Source: DATKPC01 sp035524275
GTDB lineage: Bacteria; Pseudomonadota; Gammaproteobacteria; Burkholderiales; Burkholderiaceae_F
Direction of reading: 5' to 3'
Length of the DNA: 23,636 bases
NCBI GenBank assembly: GCA_035524275.1
Contig: DATKPC010000026.1
Location: forward strand, 1-23,636
The translations under genes were made by a program, and so were the position numbers. Positions within the stretch are counted from its first letter, which is position 1; each line of letters opens with the position of its first letter. The notes beneath the pieces were generated by a model. The model was not told the origin of the DNA and made no database searches. It was given only the letters and a program-made list of their open reading frames with translations. Below are positions 1 through 7,563 of the stretch, piece by piece.

Positions 1-34
1 GCAGGTCCTCGAGGCGGCCCAGCGGCTTGCTCAT
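1..34 (-). CDS. N-terminus of probable gentisate 1,2-dioxygenase (partial, runs off the window)
   Basis: The reverse strand opens an ATG 14 bases after the stop of the upstream hydroxylase, with a GGAGA-type ribosome binding site in the gap. The 11 visible codons read MSKPLGRLEDL. The gene is cut by the window edge, so the sequence alone cannot assign a family. The call rests on context: 3-hydroxybenzoate 6-hydroxylase makes gentisate, and its gene is commonly followed by the ring-cleaving cupin dioxygenase. A fumarylpyruvate hydrolase or maleylpyruvate isomerase would also fit this position. That a gene starts here is fairly sure; its identity is a guess. Confidence 0.45.
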   Translation of the reverse strand, partial: MSKPLGRLEDL

Positions 35-48
35 GTCGGTCTCCGGGA

Positions 49-1254
49 TCAGTTGGCGGCGAGGCAGTTGCCGACGTTCCAGCCGTACAGCCACGCGAGC
101 GCGTCGTAGAAGCGCTCCGGCGTCCGGCCGCGCCACAGGTCGTTGCGGACCAGCCGCTCCACGCCCTTCGCATGGTAGATCCGGCCCATCTCGCGCGCCG
201 AAAGCACAACGCGCGCCGTGCGCGCGATCCGCGAACGCTCGTAGCGCGCGAAGGCTCGCGCGAAGTTCCCCGGATGGGCCTGCAGCGCCGCACCGAGCGT
301 GACCGCGTCCTCCAGCGCCATGCAGGCACCCTGGGCCAGGTATTGCAGCATGGGGTGCGCAGCATCGCCGAGCAGCGTCGCCCGCCCGTACGTCCATTGC
401 CCGATCGGCTCGCGGTCGGCCGTCGCCCAGCGCTTCCAGCTCTTCGGCAGGTCGATGAGTTGCCGCGCGCGCGGACAGATCCCCTCGAAGTAGCTCTGCA
501 CCTCGTTCCGGCTCCCTTCGCGAACGCTCCACTCCTCCTGGTCCCGGCTGTGGAACGTCACGACGACGTTGTACTGCTCGCCGCCGCGCAGCGGATAGTG
601 CACCAGGTGGCAGTTCGGTCCGACCCAGATGCTGGCGGCGTTCCATTGCAGGTCCGCCGGAAAGTCCTTCCTGTCGACCACGGCACGGTAGACCACGTGG
701 CCGGAGATTCGCGCGTCGTCGCCGACATACTGGCGACGGACCGCCGAACGCACGCCGTCGGCGCCAATCAGCGCCAGGCCGGGATGGCGTTCGCCGTTCG
801 TATCGAAGACGACGACGCCCTCGTCGCCCTGCTCGACGCGCTGCACGCAACTCGACGTCCGCAACTCCACCGCGGTGCCGAGTTCCCGGACCCCCTCGAG
901 CAACGACGCATGGACGTCGGCGCGATGGATCACCGCATAGGGATTGCCGAACCGTTCGCGGAACGCCTTCCCCGTCGGTATCCGCCCGACGAGCGTCTCG
1001 TCGAGCGCATCGTGCATCACCATCTCGTCGGTGTAGACGGCGCGCCCGCGCGCCCTCTCGCCGACCCCGAGCGCGTCGAACGCGGTGAACGCGTTCGGGC
1101 CGAGCTGGATGCCGGCACCGATTTCGCCCATTTGCGGCGCCTGCTCGAGCACCTTGACCGGAACGCCGGTCCGCGCGACGGCGAGCGCCGCCGCAAGGCC
1201 ACCGATGCCGCCGCCCGCGACGAGGACCGGAAGGGAGCGGGATTCCTGGTTCAT
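49..1254 (-). CDS. FAD-dependent 3-hydroxybenzoate 6-hydroxylase-like monooxygenase
   Basis: Encodes a 401-residue flavoprotein aromatic hydroxylase of the salicylate hydroxylase/3-hydroxybenzoate 6-hydroxylase group. These enzymes use NAD(P)H and O2 to hydroxylate the ring, here probably giving gentisate. Visible motifs are the FAD-binding GGGIGGL (about residues 14-20), the GADGVRSAVR segment (about 164-173) and the second FAD motif LLGDAAHP (about 294-301), followed by QYLAQGACMALEDAV. That last stretch resembles 3-hydroxybenzoate 6-hydroxylases (NagX/XlnD/MhbM) more than the salicylate 1-hydroxylases I know. The frame is open 17 codons further upstream, but AGGAGG lies six bases before the ATG at 1254, so I use that start. 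It heads a minus-strand operon and diverges from a MarR gene. The substrate is inferred. Confidence 0.85.
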   Translation of the reverse strand: MNQESRSLPVLVAGGGIGGLAAALAVARTGVPVKVLEQAPQMGEIGAGIQLGPNAFTAFDALGVGERARGRAVYTDEMVMHDALDETLVGRIPTGKAFRERFGNPYAVIHRADVHASLLEGVRELGTAVELRTSSCVQRVEQGDEGVVVFDTNGERHPGLALIGADGVRSAVRRQYVGDDARISGHVVYRAVVDRKDFPADLQWNAASIWVGPNCHLVHYPLRGGEQYNVVVTFHSRDQEEWSVREGSRNEVQSYFEGICPRARQLIDLPKSWKRWATADREPIGQWTYGRATLLGDAAHPMLQYLAQGACMALEDAVTLGAALQAHPGNFARAFARYERSRIARTARVVLSAREMGRIYHAKGVERLVRNDLWRGRTPERFYDALAWLYGWNVGNCLAAN

Positions 1255-1348
1255 GTTGCCTCCTGGGCCACCCGGATGCCGAGGCACCGCCGCCTCGACC
1301 CGCACGGCGGCGTCGCCCCATGGAATGACCGATTACATTAGTATGCTT

Positions 1349-1377
1349 TTGATATGTATACTGATAATCAGTATAGG
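1349..1377 (+). promoter_or_regulatory. Candidate promoter of the MarR-dctA genes
   Basis: TTGATA (1349-1354) and TATAGG (1372-1377) are separated by 17 bp, in the right orientation for the MarR gene. The match is moderate. It would place the 19-bp palindrome between and over the promoter elements, as expected for an autorepressed MarR gene. Confidence 0.4.
1357..1375. promoter_or_regulatory. MarR-type operator, perfect 19-bp palindrome
   Basis: TATACTGAT-A-ATCAGTATA is a perfect inverted repeat of 9-bp arms around a single base. It lies in the AT-rich divergent gap between the hydroxylase and the MarR gene. Its size and symmetry suit a dimeric winged-helix MarR protein. It covers the -10 hexamer of the hydroxylase promoter, so binding should block that promoter. 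A degenerate half-site (ATTAGTATGC, 1337-1346) lies about one and a half turns away and could support a second dimer. Binding by the neighbouring regulator is inferred. Confidence 0.75.
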
Positions 1378-1397
1378 GTATGAAACGCCGTTGTCAA
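1370..1397 (-). promoter_or_regulatory. Sigma-70 promoter of the hydroxylase operon
   Basis: On the reverse strand TTGACA (1397-1392, perfect -35) is followed after 16 bp by TATACT (1375-1370, 5 of 6 matches to the -10 consensus). The -10 lies inside the 19-bp palindrome. The promoter is strong by sequence, as expected where a repressor controls expression. Confidence 0.7.
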
Positions 1398-1448
1398 GCG
1401 TCTCGCGGGGCGGCTCGACGGGGCGCGACTCCGTTATATTGCGGCGCG

Positions 1449-1925
1449 ATGAAGACCGATTCCGACCTGGACACCGCCGTTGAACTGGAGACGCTCCCGG
1501 GGCACTTCATCCGGCGCCTGCAGCAGATCGCGGTCGCGATCTTCCTCGAGGAAACCGGGGAATTCGGCATCACGCCGGTTCAATTTGCCGTCCTGCAGAC
1601 CGTCCGCAACAAGCCGCACGTCGACCAGCGAACACTCGCCGGCGCAATCGGCTTCGATACGTCGACGACGGCCGGCGTGATCGATCGCCTGGAGGCGCGC
1701 GGCCTGCTCGTCCGCAAGGCGTCGCCCGACGATCGCCGCGTCCGGCTGCTGACGCTGACCGCCGAGGGCGCGCAGTTGCTCGACGCGGTCCTGCCCGCCG
1801 TGCAGCGAACCCAGGAGCGCATCCTCGCGCCCCTCACCGAGCGCCAGCAGGCGGAATTCATGAAGCTGCTTCGCACGCTCGTGACGGCGAACAACGAGGC
1901 GAGCCGTGCGCCAACCACCGGCTGA
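1449..1925 (+). CDS. MarR-family transcriptional regulator
   Basis: A 158-residue winged-helix regulator of MarR type. MarR proteins are dimers that usually repress divergent genes and release DNA when they bind a phenolic or aromatic ligand. The DNA-binding region spans about residues 45-105: TLAGAIGFDTSTTAGVIDRLEARGL gives the recognition helix region, and DDRRVRL (about 94-100) is the wing signature. N- and C-terminal helices form the dimer interface. The frame is open back to 1380, but the upstream part is low-complexity, and the family start fits the ATG at 1449. It diverges from the hydroxylase across a perfect palindrome and is followed 45 bp later by dctA. The ligand, perhaps 3-hydroxybenzoate or gentisate, is inferred from context. 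Confidence 0.88.
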   Translation: MKTDSDLDTAVELETLPGHFIRRLQQIAVAIFLEETGEFGITPVQFAVLQTVRNKPHVDQRTLAGAIGFDTSTTAGVIDRLEARGLLVRKASPDDRRVRLLTLTAEGAQLLDAVLPAVQRTQERILAPLTERQQAEFMKLLRTLVTANNEASRAPTTG

Positions 1926-1970
1926 AGCACGGGCGGCGCACGCCGGCGGCCCGGCACGCGCGAGCCGATC

Positions 1971-3278
1971 GTGGGAAGCCGCGCCGACCCCGTGATGCCG
2001 GCAAGCGACGCAGCCCGGCGGCGCGGTGCCGGCACGTTCATCCGCTCTTTGGGGTTCCAGGTCACGCTGGCGATGGTGGCCGGAGCGCTGCTCGGGCACC
2101 TGTGGCCGGCGCAGGGCGCGGCGATGCAACCGTTGGGCGACGCCTTCATACGCGCCATCCGGATGCTGATCGCCCCGGTCGTCTTCTGCACGGTCGTCCA
2201 CGGCATTGCGAGCGTCGGTGATCTGGTCCGGGTGGGGCGCGTCGCCTTGAAGGCGCTCGTCTACTTCGAGGCCATGACGACGATCGCACTCGCGATCGGC
2301 CTTGGCGCCGTCAACCTGCTGCACCCCGGCGTCGGCATGCACATCGATGCCACGGCGATCGACACGACCGCTGTCAAGGGATACATCGCGCAGTCGGGAA
2401 GCCGAACCGCCACGCAGTTCCTGCTCGACATCATCCCGAACACGCTCGTCTCGCCCTTTGCCGACGGCAACGTGCTGCAGGTGCTGCTGGTCGCGATCCT
2501 CGTCGGCTTCGCGCTCGGCCATCTGGGGACGTCCTGTAGCCTGGGTCTCGACTTCATCGAGCGCGTCACGAGCGTGCTGTTCGGCTGCGTGGCGCTCGTA
2601 ATGCGGGCCGCGCCGCTCGGCGCGTTCGGCGCGATCGCGTTTACGGTCGGACGCTACGGCGCCGGTTCCTTGTGGTCCCTCGGCAAGCTGCTGTTGGGCT
2701 TCTATGCCACATGCCTCGTCTTCATCGTCGGCGTCCTCGGCCCGACCGCGCGCCTGTGCGGCTTCCGGCTGACCCGCCTCCTGTGGCATATCCGCGATGA
2801 ATTGCTGATCGTCCTGGCGACCACGTCGTCCGAGACCGTGTTGCCGCGGATGGTCCGCAAGCTGCAGGATCTCGGCTGCGCAGAAAGCGTCGTCGGCCTG
2901 GTGATTCCGACCGGTTATTCGTTCAACCTCGACGGAACCTGCCTGTACCTCGCGACAGCGGCCGTCTTCCTCGCGCAGGCCACCGATACGCCGCTCGACC
3001 TGGGGCAGCAGCTCGGGTTGATGGCCGTCCTGCTGTTGACGTCGAAAGGCGCGGCCGGCGTCGCCGGCGCGGCCTTCGTCGTGCTGGCGGCCACGCTGTC
3101 GTCGGCCGGAACCATTCCGGTCGCGAGCGTCGCCCTGGTACTTGGCATCCACCGGCTGATGTCCGAGGCGTTGACGCCGACGAACCTCATCGGCAACGCG
3201 GTGGCGACGATCATCGTCGCGAAGTGGGAAGGTGCGCTGGACGAGGACGCGTTGCGCCGCGCCCTCGGTACGGAATGA
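1971..3278 (+). CDS. dctA: DctA-type C4-dicarboxylate:cation symporter (DAACS family)
   Basis: A 435-residue multi-pass inner-membrane transporter, normal length for DctA, which takes up fumarate, succinate and malate with protons or sodium. Family signatures are visible in order: MLIAPVVFCTVVHGI (around residue 64), SSETVLPRMVRKLQDLGC (the serine-rich hairpin region), PTGYSFNLDGTCLYLATA and TSKGAAGVAGAAFVVLA, the last two being substrate and cation-binding segments. Most DctA proteins read SSESALPRLM where this one reads SSETVLPRM. The start is uncertain: GTG at 1971 opens the frame and an in-frame ATG lies at 1995, neither with a clear ribosome binding site. It follows marR in the same direction, which suggests co-expression with gentisate breakdown, whose end products are fumarate and pyruvate. 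Confidence 0.87.
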   Translation: MGSRADPVMPASDAARRRGAGTFIRSLGFQVTLAMVAGALLGHLWPAQGAAMQPLGDAFIRAIRMLIAPVVFCTVVHGIASVGDLVRVGRVALKALVYFEAMTTIALAIGLGAVNLLHPGVGMHIDATAIDTTAVKGYIAQSGSRTATQFLLDIIPNTLVSPFADGNVLQVLLVAILVGFALGHLGTSCSLGLDFIERVTSVLFGCVALVMRAAPLGAFGAIAFTVGRYGAGSLWSLGKLLLGFYATCLVFIVGVLGPTARLCGFRLTRLLWHIRDELLIVLATTSSETVLPRMVRKLQDLGCAESVVGLVIPTGYSFNLDGTCLYLATAAVFLAQATDTPLDLGQQLGLMAVLLLTSKGAAGVAGAAFVVLAATLSSAGTIPVASVALVLGIHRLMSEALTPTNLIGNAVATIIVAKWEGALDEDALRRALGTE

Positions 3279-3310
3279 GAGACTTCGCAGCCGAAGCCCC
3301 CTGCCGCGGG

Positions 3311-3330
3311 GACGCCGCCGCGCCGGCGTC
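3311..3330. terminator. Hairpin downstream of dctA (possible terminator)
   Basis: GACGCCG and CGGCGTC form a 7-bp stem around a 6-base loop, 30 bp after the dctA stop. No T-run follows, so it is not a classical intrinsic terminator. It may mark the 3' end of the dctA message. Confidence 0.25.
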
Positions 3331-3417
3331 GCGCTGCATGGATCCGGGATCGTTGTCGCCGCGTCGGCCATGATCGACAATGCGTGCTCCGCGCTTGGCA
3401 CGAGAGAAAAGCCGACG

Positions 3418-3801
3418 ATGAACATCGCTCACGTCGCCCTCTGGACGAAGGACCTGGATGGCGCTGCCGCATTCTGGGTCAAGTTCTTCGGTGCAACGGT
3501 GGGTGATCCCTACCACAGCAAGCGGCGCGAGGGCTTTGTCTCGCGATTCGTGACACTGCCGGGGAACCCGGTACGGATCGAACTGATGACCGGCCCGTGG
3601 ATTGGCGGCGATGGGCGGATCGAAGCCGCCGGTTGGGACCACGTCGCGCTTTCATGTGGCAGTGTTGAAGCCGTCGACGCCTTGGCCGACCGCTGCCAAG
3701 CCGACGGGCGTCTCGTCTCGCCGCCACGGCGAACCGGCGATGGCTACTACGAAGCCGTGATCTCGATGCCCGACGGCACGCGCATCGAGATCACCGGATG
3801 A
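3418..3801 (+). CDS. VOC-family (glyoxalase/bleomycin resistance/dioxygenase) protein
   Basis: A 127-residue single vicinal-oxygen-chelate domain made of two beta-alpha-beta-beta-beta halves. The first begins MNIAHVALWTKDLDGAAAFW, the second GWDHVALSCGSVEAVDALA. The likely metal ligands sit where the family has them: His5 at the start of strand 1, Glu61 in RIELM, His in WDHVALS, and Glu near the end (TRIEITG). This pattern resembles lactoylglutathione lyase-like proteins that bind a divalent metal. The substrate cannot be told. The frame is open further upstream, but the domain starts at this ATG. Its stop overlaps the start of the lipoprotein gene by four bases, so the two are translationally coupled. 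Confidence 0.8.
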   Translation: MNIAHVALWTKDLDGAAAFWVKFFGATVGDPYHSKRREGFVSRFVTLPGNPVRIELMTGPWIGGDGRIEAAGWDHVALSCGSVEAVDALADRCQADGRLVSPPRRTGDGYYEAVISMPDGTRIEITG

Positions 3802-4721
3802 GCACGGTGAAACAAATTCGGAGCGGTGCGGGGCGGACCGGTGCTGCGGCGTGGCGCCGGGCGGTGGTGCTCGCCCTGGGCAGCGTCACCGTCGCGCTGG
3901 CGAGCTGCGCGACGCCGCCGACGAGCGCTCCGCTCGCCGACTGGCACGATGCCGTCCTCGCGCTCCGTGACCAGTCGACCGCGGTGTTCCAGGGCGTCAA
4001 CAACCTTGTCCGGCAGGGCGAGATCAAGCGGGCTGGCGGCATGAAGGAACTCCGCAAGGATGATTTCGTCCCGGCCGTGACGCCGAGGGCAGTTGCCGCG
4101 TGGAACCGGGCGCTCGACGCCCTGGTCGACTACAGCGCGTCCGTCTCGACGTTGGTGGATCCCGATCGGGACGCCGATACCGGGAAGGCCTACCAGGATC
4201 TCGCCGACGCCATCGGCACGACATCGAAGAGCCACGCCTTCGACGAACGCCCGGGGTTGTCCGGCGCGCTTGGCGATCTCGCGACGCGGATCGCCTCGCA
4301 AAAGGCGTCGAAGGACGCGAAGGCCATCATGCGACGGGCCGATCCCGCCGTTCGCGCGGTGCTCGATGACATGGCACGCATGCTGCTCGACGACAGCGGC
4401 AACGAGACGACCGGCATCGCGGTCACGGCCGACGCCGAATGGACCGTGCAGGCCGCGGCGCTGCGCGCGTCGTTCCTGCGCGCGATTTCGCGTGCCGACA
4501 AGGAATCCATCGCATCGCAGTATGTCGACCTGCTCGACAAGCAGGAATCGACGCAGGCCGCGATACTCGCGCTGAAGCATTCGATCCGGGAACTCGCCGC
4601 CGCACACGGACGCGCCGCGGCGCCGGGGCCCGGCGGCGTGGAAAAGACCGTCGCCTACCTTCGCGATCAGGCGCGGTTCGCAACGAAACTGCTCTCCGAC
4701 GTGAAGCCGGCGTCGAAGTAG
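3798..4721 (+). CDS. Uncharacterised lipoprotein
   Basis: A 307-residue protein with a lipoprotein signal: a basic N-terminus, a hydrophobic stretch (about residues 22-35) and the lipobox LASC with Cys37 as the lipidation site. The mature part is almost entirely predicted helix, rich in Ala, Asp and Lys, and resembles long helical-bundle periplasmic proteins. I do not recognise a family. Its ATG overlaps the stop of the VOC gene (ATGA), and a second helical protein follows 19 bp later, so the three probably form one operon. Lack of charged residues right after Cys37 suggests outer-membrane sorting. Function unknown. Confidence 0.7.
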   Translation: MSTVKQIRSGAGRTGAAAWRRAVVLALGSVTVALASCATPPTSAPLADWHDAVLALRDQSTAVFQGVNNLVRQGEIKRAGGMKELRKDDFVPAVTPRAVAAWNRALDALVDYSASVSTLVDPDRDADTGKAYQDLADAIGTTSKSHAFDERPGLSGALGDLATRIASQKASKDAKAIMRRADPAVRAVLDDMARMLLDDSGNETTGIAVTADAEWTVQAAALRASFLRAISRADKESIASQYVDLLDKQESTQAAILALKHSIRELAAAHGRAAAPGPGGVEKTVAYLRDQARFATKLLSDVKPASK

Positions 4722-4740
4722 ATCCTGCGAGGACGATGCC

Positions 4741-5139
4741 ATGGCCAAGGCCCCGTCGGCGACGAAAAGTCCCGTCGCTCCCCCTCCCCCGGCGCCCGCT
4801 CCGCCAGCGCTGAATTCCGGCATCCGTGACCTGCAGGGCACGCTCGTCGATCAACTGCACAAGCTCGAATCGAGCCTCGACGACACGAGCGACCCGAATG
4901 CGGCGGAGGCGATCGTCCGCGAAATGCAGGAGTTGAGCCACCGGATCGGCATGGCCGGCAGCCTGCTTTTCACGCAACAGTCGGCCGCGCTCGATCAGAA
5001 GGTCGACAAGATCAAGGCCGCGACCGCCCAGGTCGACGCGGCCGTCGCGCATCTGTCGACGATGAGCGCCTTTGTCGGCGCCATGTCGGATTTCCTCGGC
5101 CTCGTCGACGAGGCACTGGATCTGGCGAAGACCCTCTGA
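4741..5139 (+). CDS. Small helical protein with Pro/Ala-rich N-terminus, unknown function
   Basis: A 132-residue protein with no signal peptide. The first 25 residues are an Ala/Pro/Lys linker (SPVAPPPPAPAPP). The rest is predicted long amphipathic helices, with heptad-like spacing in VDQLHKLESSLDD and DQKVDKIKAATAQVDAAV, so a coiled-coil bundle is likely. The C-terminal hydrophobic stretch (MSAFVGAMSDFLGLVDEALDLA) could be an interaction helix. It starts 19 bp after the lipoprotein stop, which suggests a functional pair. I recognise no family. That it is a gene is supported by codon bias and operon position. Confidence 0.65.
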   Translation: MAKAPSATKSPVAPPPPAPAPPALNSGIRDLQGTLVDQLHKLESSLDDTSDPNAAEAIVREMQELSHRIGMAGSLLFTQQSAALDQKVDKIKAATAQVDAAVAHLSTMSAFVGAMSDFLGLVDEALDLAKTL

Positions 5140-5256
5140 GTCTCGCCGTACGTGACGACGTCGCGGCCGTGCACTGAAACGGGGCCGGCCCGCCGACGCC
5201 GGATCTCCACTCGCCCGCGCGAACGGGGAGCGTTCTCTCGCGCGGACCGATCCGAA

Positions 5257-5290
5257 CCTGAGGCTGGAATGTTTCGGCCAGGACCTCAGG
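5257..5290. terminator. Hairpin at the convergent junction before moeA
   Basis: CCTGAGG-CTGG pairs with CCAG-GA-CCTCAGG around a 10-base loop, an 11-bp stem with a 2-base bulge. It sits between two convergent transcription units and overlaps the moeA stop codon (5286-5288). No T-run follows on either strand, so termination is plausible but unproven. A weaker hairpin lies at 5216-5244. Confidence 0.4.
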
Positions 5291-6551
5291 CGAGCCCGGC
5301 AAACGGCAGCACGCTCACCAGGCCGCCGATCTCGACCGAGCCTTCGTCATGCCCGAGGACGATGAAGCAGTTGCCCTCGCTCATCGAGCGCAGGACCCCG
5401 GATCCCTGCGTCCGGAAGCTGCGCACGACCGCCTGGCCGGCTTCGTCGGTGCCCAGGATGCCGCGCAGGTATTCCGTGCGTCCCGGTCGTTTTCGAAGGG
5501 CATCGAGGCATCGGACCTTGAAGATCGGTAGCGGATCCGGGTTCGCCCGCTGCAGGTGGAGCAAGGCCTCGCGAACGAACTGGTAGAACGTGACCATGAC
5601 GGCCACCGGATTGCCGGGCAGGCCGAAGAGCGTCGCACTTCGACCGGAGGTCGAGCGAACGTGGCCGTAGGCCATCGGGCGACCCGGCCGCATCGCAATT
5701 CGCCAGAATTCGACGTCGCCGATCCCGGCCATCACGTCGCGGACATAGTCCGCATCGCCGGCGCTGACGCCGCCGGACGTGATCACGACATCGGCGCTCT
5801 CCGCCGCCGAACGCAGCGCCTGCTCGAGCGCCGCGGGTTCGTCGCGAACGACACCGAGGTCGATCGCGTCCATCCCGAGGCGCGTAATCATCCCCAGCAG
5901 CGTGTAGCGATTGCTGTCGTAGACCTCGCCGGGCGCAAGCGGCTCGCCGATCGAGCGCAGCTCGTCTCCGGTCGAGAAGAAGGCGACGCGCAGGCGGCGC
6001 CAGACGCCGAGTTCACCGAAGCCGAGCGAAGCGGCGAGCCCGAGTTCGGCGGGACGCAGGATGCGGCCGGCGGGAATGGCAACGGAGCCGGCGCGCAGGT
6101 CCTCGCCGCGCAGGCGACGGTTCTCGCCGCGGCGGATTCCGGCCTCGAACGTCATCATGCCGGCGTCGACCCGGCACGATTCGCGCGGAACGACCGTGTC
6201 GCATCCGCGCGGCATGACCGCACCGGTCATGACCTGCACGCATTCGCCGTGCTCGACGGCCTCGGTAAACGGGCGTCCGGCAAAGGCCACGCCGCGAAGG
6301 CGCAGGCCGCGAACGCCGGCGTCGAGGCACGCGCCATCGAAGGCATAGCCATCCATCGCGGAGTTGTCGAAGGCCGGCACGTCGATGGGACTGACGAGAT
6401 CCTGCGCCAGGACGCGTCCCAGCGCCGCCCGCACCGGCACGCGCTCGACCGTCGTGATCGGCGAGGGGCGTGCACGCAAGGCCTCGATGGCCCGTGCCGC
6501 AGGCAACCCCCGGTCGCCCGATGCGTCCGAGGTGGATTGGCAGCCCGTCAT
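5286..6551 (-). CDS. moeA: Molybdopterin molybdenumtransferase MoeA
   Basis: A 421-residue MoeA, the usual length. It inserts molybdate into adenylylated molybdopterin in the last step of molybdenum cofactor synthesis, in the cytoplasm. Signatures: FDNSAMDGYAF (about 61-71), GAVMPRGCDTVVPRE (about 110-124), the MoaB/Mog-like domain with STGDEL (about 193-198) and TSGGVSAGDADYV (about 258-270), GLPGNPVAVMV (about 310-320), and the C-terminal GSGVLRSM (about 383-390). The reading frame stays open far upstream but that part is antisense to the preceding gene. The ATG at 6551 gives the family N-terminus, with only a weak ribosome binding site (GAAAG). It follows the DUF364 gene by 53 bp in the same direction. 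Confidence 0.93.
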   Translation of the reverse strand: MTGCQSTSDASGDRGLPAARAIEALRARPSPITTVERVPVRAALGRVLAQDLVSPIDVPAFDNSAMDGYAFDGACLDAGVRGLRLRGVAFAGRPFTEAVEHGECVQVMTGAVMPRGCDTVVPRESCRVDAGMMTFEAGIRRGENRRLRGEDLRAGSVAIPAGRILRPAELGLAASLGFGELGVWRRLRVAFFSTGDELRSIGEPLAPGEVYDSNRYTLLGMITRLGMDAIDLGVVRDEPAALEQALRSAAESADVVITSGGVSAGDADYVRDVMAGIGDVEFWRIAMRPGRPMAYGHVRSTSGRSATLFGLPGNPVAVMVTFYQFVREALLHLQRANPDPLPIFKVRCLDALRKRPGRTEYLRGILGTDEAGQAVVRSFRTQGSGVLRSMSEGNCFIVLGHDEGSVEIGGLVSVLPFAGLA

Positions 6552-6604
6552 GGTCTTGCTTTCGATGATCGGTCCGTCGGATCGAATCCGAGCGGCAGGG
6601 CAAA

Positions 6605-7435
6605 TTACCACAGCCCCGCGCGGCCCGGAGCGATGGGCACCCAGGCCTCGCGATGGATCGCGAACTTGCGCGCGTGTCGTCCCCACGGCGTGCCGGCCGC
6701 GAGCGCGGCCTTGAAACCTTCCGGATCCTCGATCCAGGCGCCGCCCAGCGTCGTGATGCCGCGAGCGAAAAGCGGATCCGGAAACCCGCCCGCGCCCGGT
6801 CCGATCATCGCGAACCGCTGCGCACCGCGGCAGTGCGCCAGCATGCGATCCAGCGAGTCGTTGAGCAGCAGCGTGCTCGTCGAAAGCACCTTGTTGCAGC
6901 CTTCGAGTTGCCCCGCGTCCAAGGTCACGCGATATCCGGCCCGCTCGCCGGCAAGATCCGGTCGCAGTTCGACGACGACGAGGCTCGCCCCGGTGCGCAC
7001 GATCGAATCGACCAGCGGCGGGAACAGCCCGATCATCCCGATGCGATCGCCGCAGGCCGGTGCCAGGCCGCCGATGGAATCGTCGCTGGTCGGTGGCACA
7101 TGGCCGGCGCGGTCGTAGGCGCACCGCGTCAACGCGTTGATCGCCGCGAAGCCGATCGTCCGCCGCACTCCCCGCTCCGTCACGTACCAGCGCGCCGCGG
7201 CAAGCGCATCGGCACCGACCAGGTCGCGTGCCGCGTCGGGCGAAACGCTGAATTCCTGGCCCGCCAGGAGGATGAAGCTCAAGCCGAGTGCGCCGTCGTC
7301 CAGTTCCAACGCGCAGAATTCCGCGTTCTTGCCGGTCGCGAAAGACGGCGGGAGGTGCAGACGCCGGATGCGCGGGACCGCGCGGCGCGGGAAATGACGC
7401 TCGAGTTGTTCGAGCCATTCGGTTCCGACGCTCAT
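6605..7435 (-). CDS. DUF4213/DUF364 (putative heavy-metal chelation) protein
   Basis: A 276-residue cytoplasmic protein. The N-terminal half matches the DUF4213 pattern, ending in RTIGFAAINALTR (about 110-122). The C-terminal half is a DUF364 Rossmann-like domain: GDRIGMIGLFPPLVD, then STSTLLLNDSLDRML, then MIGPGAGGFPDPLFARGI. DUF364 proteins are described as putative heavy-metal chelators and are often found near molybdenum or iron-sulfur cofactor genes. No enzymatic activity is established to my knowledge. Here it directly precedes moeA on the same strand, which supports a role in molybdenum handling or in a molybdoenzyme pathway; that link is inferred from position. Confidence 0.75.
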   Translation of the reverse strand: MSVGTEWLEQLERHFPRRAVPRIRRLHLPPSFATGKNAEFCALELDDGALGLSFILLAGQEFSVSPDAARDLVGADALAAARWYVTERGVRRTIGFAAINALTRCAYDRAGHVPPTSDDSIGGLAPACGDRIGMIGLFPPLVDSIVRTGASLVVVELRPDLAGERAGYRVTLDAGQLEGCNKVLSTSTLLLNDSLDRMLAHCRGAQRFAMIGPGAGGFPDPLFARGITTLGGAWIEDPEGFKAALAAGTPWGRHARKFAIHREAWVPIAPGRAGLW

Positions 7436-7563
7436 CTCATCGCGATCCGGTGGCGCGCGCCGCGGCTTTCCGCGTCAGGGCGTGAGGCCGTACCGCCTCC
7501 AGCCCAGGCTATCGCGGCGTACCGCGCGCTCAGCGGGCCTCTTGGCGGAGCCGGGCTCATCCC

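Noticed and set aside
1434..3425. A 663-codon open frame on the minus strand opposite marR and dctA
   Set aside because: It is Arg/Asp/Gln-rich with no domain, and lies antisense to two clear genes. GC-rich codon bias keeps such frames open.
6552..7418. Upstream extension of the moeA frame (about 290 codons)
   Set aside because: It overlaps the DUF364 gene in another frame and has the composition of a shadow frame. MoeA begins at 6551.
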